Positions 62,095 to 64,000 of a stretch of DNA of 64,000 nucleotides are shown here, piece after piece. Numbering within the stretch: position 1 is the stretch's first letter; every line of letters starts with the position of its first letter. Source of the stretch: Avibacterium volantium_A (GTDB taxonomy: Bacteria; Pseudomonadota; Gammaproteobacteria; Enterobacterales; Pasteurellaceae); the NCBI RefSeq assembly GCF_049366555.1, contig NZ_JBMMGT010000007.1, positions 38,490 to 102,489 of the forward strand. The letters are read 5' to 3'. Position numbers and translations under genes: made by a program. The notes beneath the pieces are model-generated. The model was not told the DNA's origin. It saw only the letters and a program-made list of their open reading frames with translations, and searched no databases.

Positions 62095-62157
62095 ATGAAT
62101 ATCAAGCAATCACTCGACAGGGCATATACTACCTATAAGCTGTTGATAAATAAATGA
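62095..62157 (+). CDS. Possible 20-residue peptide
   Basis: ATG with AGGA 8 bases upstream, then a 20-codon frame (MNIKQSLDRAYTTYKLLINK) and TGA. Basic and possibly helical. No family known and too short to judge by coding statistics; it may be a leader peptide or chance. Confidence 0.2.
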   Translation: MNIKQSLDRAYTTYKLLINK

Positions 62158-62172
62158 TGAATTTACATTTTT

Positions 62173-62186
62173 TTGATATAAATCAC
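62173..62186 (+). promoter_or_regulatory. FNR-like site before the metal-efflux pair
   Basis: TTGAT-ATAA-ATCAC matches the FNR consensus TTGAT-N4-ATCAA at nine of ten positions, 113 bp upstream of the DUF1007 start. A CRP-like reading (TCACA on one side) is weaker. Confidence 0.5.
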
Positions 62187-62298
62187 AGAAATAGAGTTTT
62201 TTTGTTAGATTTTGTTGTTTAAATCAGCAAATGGCATTTTGTCTGCCTTTGGATTTAGTGGTAGGATTTTGCTTTCTTTTGTTTTAGTAAGGAAGATT

Positions 62299-62943
62299 AT
62301 GTTCAAAAAATGCTTGGGACTCTTAACGTTAGTTCCGTTGCTTAGCGTTGCCCACCCGCACGCCTTTATTGATATGCAAAGTAAGGTGTTGGTGGAAAAA
62401 GGGGAGTTGGTTGGGTTCTCGATGCAGTGGGTGCTTGATGAGCCAAGTTCTGCTAGTATTATTTATGATTTAGCCCACTCCACCCAACCAAGCGATAAGC
62501 AAAAGCTGATTGATGAAGCAATGAAAAATATTGTCAATGAGCATTATTTTAGCTATCTCTTTGATAAAGATAAGAAAAAGATTAAGTACAAAGCGCAGCC
62601 GCAAAATTATGGAATGAAATCAAATGGTACACAAGTGATGTACTATTTTGATTTTTTGTTGTCTAAGCCCCAAGTGCTGAAGGAAAACCAGTTTGAATTA
62701 GCGACATACGATCCCACTTATTTTGTGGCAATGACTTATCCAACCGAAAATAAGCCTACAGAAAATAAACAAAGTGCGGTGGATTTTTCACAACTTCCTG
62801 CTCAATGTACGGGCAAGGTGATTGAACCGAATGTTGATGAAAAGGTGCGTGAATATGCGGCGTCTTTAGATCGTAGTCAGCGTGATGAGGACAGTTCCCT
62901 TGGCGAAGTGTTTAGCCAAAAAGTGGAGATTGTATGCCATTAA
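62299..62943 (+). CDS. DUF1007-family periplasmic protein
   Basis: 214 residues from ATG 62299 (AAGGA ribosome site), with a signal peptide ending near VAHPHAF. DUF1007 proteins (for example next to NicO permeases) are thought to bind metal; the mature N-terminus starts with His-rich HPHAFIDM. Overlaps the permease gene by 10 bp. Role in nickel or cobalt handling is inferred from the pairing. Confidence 0.8.
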   Translation: MFKKCLGLLTLVPLLSVAHPHAFIDMQSKVLVEKGELVGFSMQWVLDEPSSASIIYDLAHSTQPSDKQKLIDEAMKNIVNEHYFSYLFDKDKKKIKYKAQPQNYGMKSNGTQVMYYFDFLLSKPQVLKENQFELATYDPTYFVAMTYPTENKPTENKQSAVDFSQLPAQCTGKVIEPNVDEKVREYAASLDRSQRDEDSSLGEVFSQKVEIVCH

Positions 62944-63971
62944 ACAACCGCACCCAAAAGGGCTTTAAGTATCTGGCAATATTGCTGTTACTCGTAGGGC
63001 TAGGGTTTTATATCTTGCCTTATTTATTTGGGCAAACCATCAGTTGGCAAAAGGCCTTTAACCAGAGTATTTCTGGTTATTTACATCAAATTAAACAATA
63101 TCCTGTGCAAGCAGGTTTAGGTTTAATGTTTATCAGTTTTTTGTATGGTGTGTTGCACGCACTCGGCCCAGGGCACGGTAAATTTGTCATTGCCAGTTAT
63201 CTATCCACTCACCAAGCGAAATTAAAAACCAGCGTTCAGCTCACCTTGTTGTCTTCTTTAATGCAAGGCGTGGTGGCGGTGGCGGCGACCTCCATTATTG
63301 TGGTGGGATTGCGTTTGTCTTCTCATTATTTCAAATTGAGCCAACTTTGGCTTGAGCGATCCGCTTTTATTTTAATGTTCTTGTTGGGTGCATATTGGAT
63401 TTATCAAAGTGCGGTGAAATTTTTGCGAGAATTTCGCCACAAGAAACGCACCATTTCGGTGGGAAAAATTCACGCCATCAAACCGATTTCGGCAAAAGCG
63501 ATTTCAGAAAAGCCTGTTCAGCTTGTGCAATCTTATTGTGATCATAGCGATCACGCAGAAGGTTGCAGTTGTGGGCATCAACACTTGCCGAGTTCGCAGC
63601 AATTAGACAAGGCGACCAATTTTAAATCCCGTTTGCTTGTGATTTTAACCATTGGAATGCGACCTTGCTCTGGAGCTATTTTTATTCTTTTTCTTTCCTA
63701 TATGCTGGATCTTTATCAATGGGGAATGGCAGCGGCAATGGCGATGGCAGTGGGAACAGGGATTACGCTTTCTTTATTTGCCTTGATTGTGCAATATGCA
63801 AGGCAGACCGCGGTGAAATTAGGGCGTTGGTATGTTAGCGCAGAACATTCCCCCTATGCCGAAATTGCGGTGAAATTGATTGCAGGGTTTCTGGTGATCT
63901 TTTTTGCGGCAGCATTATTTTATGGCACAACCTTGCCTGTGCGTGGTGGGGCGGTGCTATTTGGCGGATAA
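62934..63971 (+). CDS. NicO-family nickel/cobalt transporter
   Basis: 345-residue inner-membrane permease with six to seven spans. NicO/RcnA motifs are HALGPGHGKFVIASYLSTHQ and the late IGMRPCSGAIFILFLSYML. Between spans lies a metal-binding loop, CDHSDHAEGCSCGHQH. Coupled to the DUF1007 gene; together a likely Ni/Co export or delivery pair. The gene ends 29 bases before the window edge. Confidence 0.88.
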   Translation: MPLNNRTQKGFKYLAILLLLVGLGFYILPYLFGQTISWQKAFNQSISGYLHQIKQYPVQAGLGLMFISFLYGVLHALGPGHGKFVIASYLSTHQAKLKTSVQLTLLSSLMQGVVAVAATSIIVVGLRLSSHYFKLSQLWLERSAFILMFLLGAYWIYQSAVKFLREFRHKKRTISVGKIHAIKPISAKAISEKPVQLVQSYCDHSDHAEGCSCGHQHLPSSQQLDKATNFKSRLLVILTIGMRPCSGAIFILFLSYMLDLYQWGMAAAMAMAVGTGITLSLFALIVQYARQTAVKLGRWYVSAEHSPYAEIAVKLIAGFLVIFFAAALFYGTTLPVRGGAVLFGG

Positions 63972-64000
63972 TCTTTCAGATGAAAAATAGGGGTGAAATC

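Overview
The window is chromosomal DNA from a member of the Pasteurellaceae. The nine-base uptake signal AAGTGCGGT, or its complement ACCGCACTT, occurs at least forty times, which points to the Haemophilus influenzae/Pasteurella (Hin-type) uptake group. Gene order also matches that family: fur-fldA-ybfE-ybfF/seqA-menE-mscK-aroC-mepA-yfcA-lpxM, secG next to tRNA-Leu, and lpxL divergent from hldE. I cannot name the species from sequence alone.

Layout: 1-5.3 kb holds the end of qseB with qseC, a short YtfE-like di-iron protein, a SirB2-family protein and gyrA. 5.4-6.4 kb is a non-coding block of three long nested palindromic repeats. 6.4-21.4 kb is core metabolism and housekeeping (ubiG, the fur operon, seqA, menE, mscK, aroC, mepA, yfcA, lpxM, apt, dnaX). 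21.6-30.6 kb holds a CRP-linked cstA and a divergent sugar-uptake locus: a GntR regulator and a Gfo/Idh/MocA oxidoreductase facing a complete ABC importer plus a second oxidoreductase. 30.7-34.3 kb is a Fur-controlled ferric-siderophore ABC importer. 34.5-39.5 kb has an old-yellow-enzyme, tRNA-Leu(GAG), secG, topB, ybaB and recR.

From about 39.5 to 47.5 kb an island of about 8 kb sits at the 3' end of tRNA-Val(GAC). All of its genes lie on the minus strand: a tyrosine integrase, a Mor-like activator, an excisionase/AlpA-type HTH protein, an Ash/Icd-like protein, a DUF927 helicase-primase, a Mu gpI-like head protease, a coiled-coil scaffold candidate and a major capsid protein. No terminase, portal, tail or lysis gene is visible. 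It looks like a compact phage satellite that brings its own capsid shell, and it carries unusual repeat arrays (an 11-bp iteron array and two twin clusters of a GGGGACACA motif). This is the most interesting system in the window.

47.8-64 kb returns to the chromosome: pyruvate kinase, a nitroreductase, an SOS-controlled pair (a UmuD-like protein lacking both catalytic residues, plus DinI), sstT, a frameshifted modF/phrA, qmcA-nfeD, a quinone-reductase-like flavoprotein, a TorD-family chaperone, lpxL, hldE, ettA, a HigBA toxin-antitoxin pair, and a DUF1007/NicO metal-efflux pair at the right edge. Several terminators are built from inverted pairs of uptake signals.
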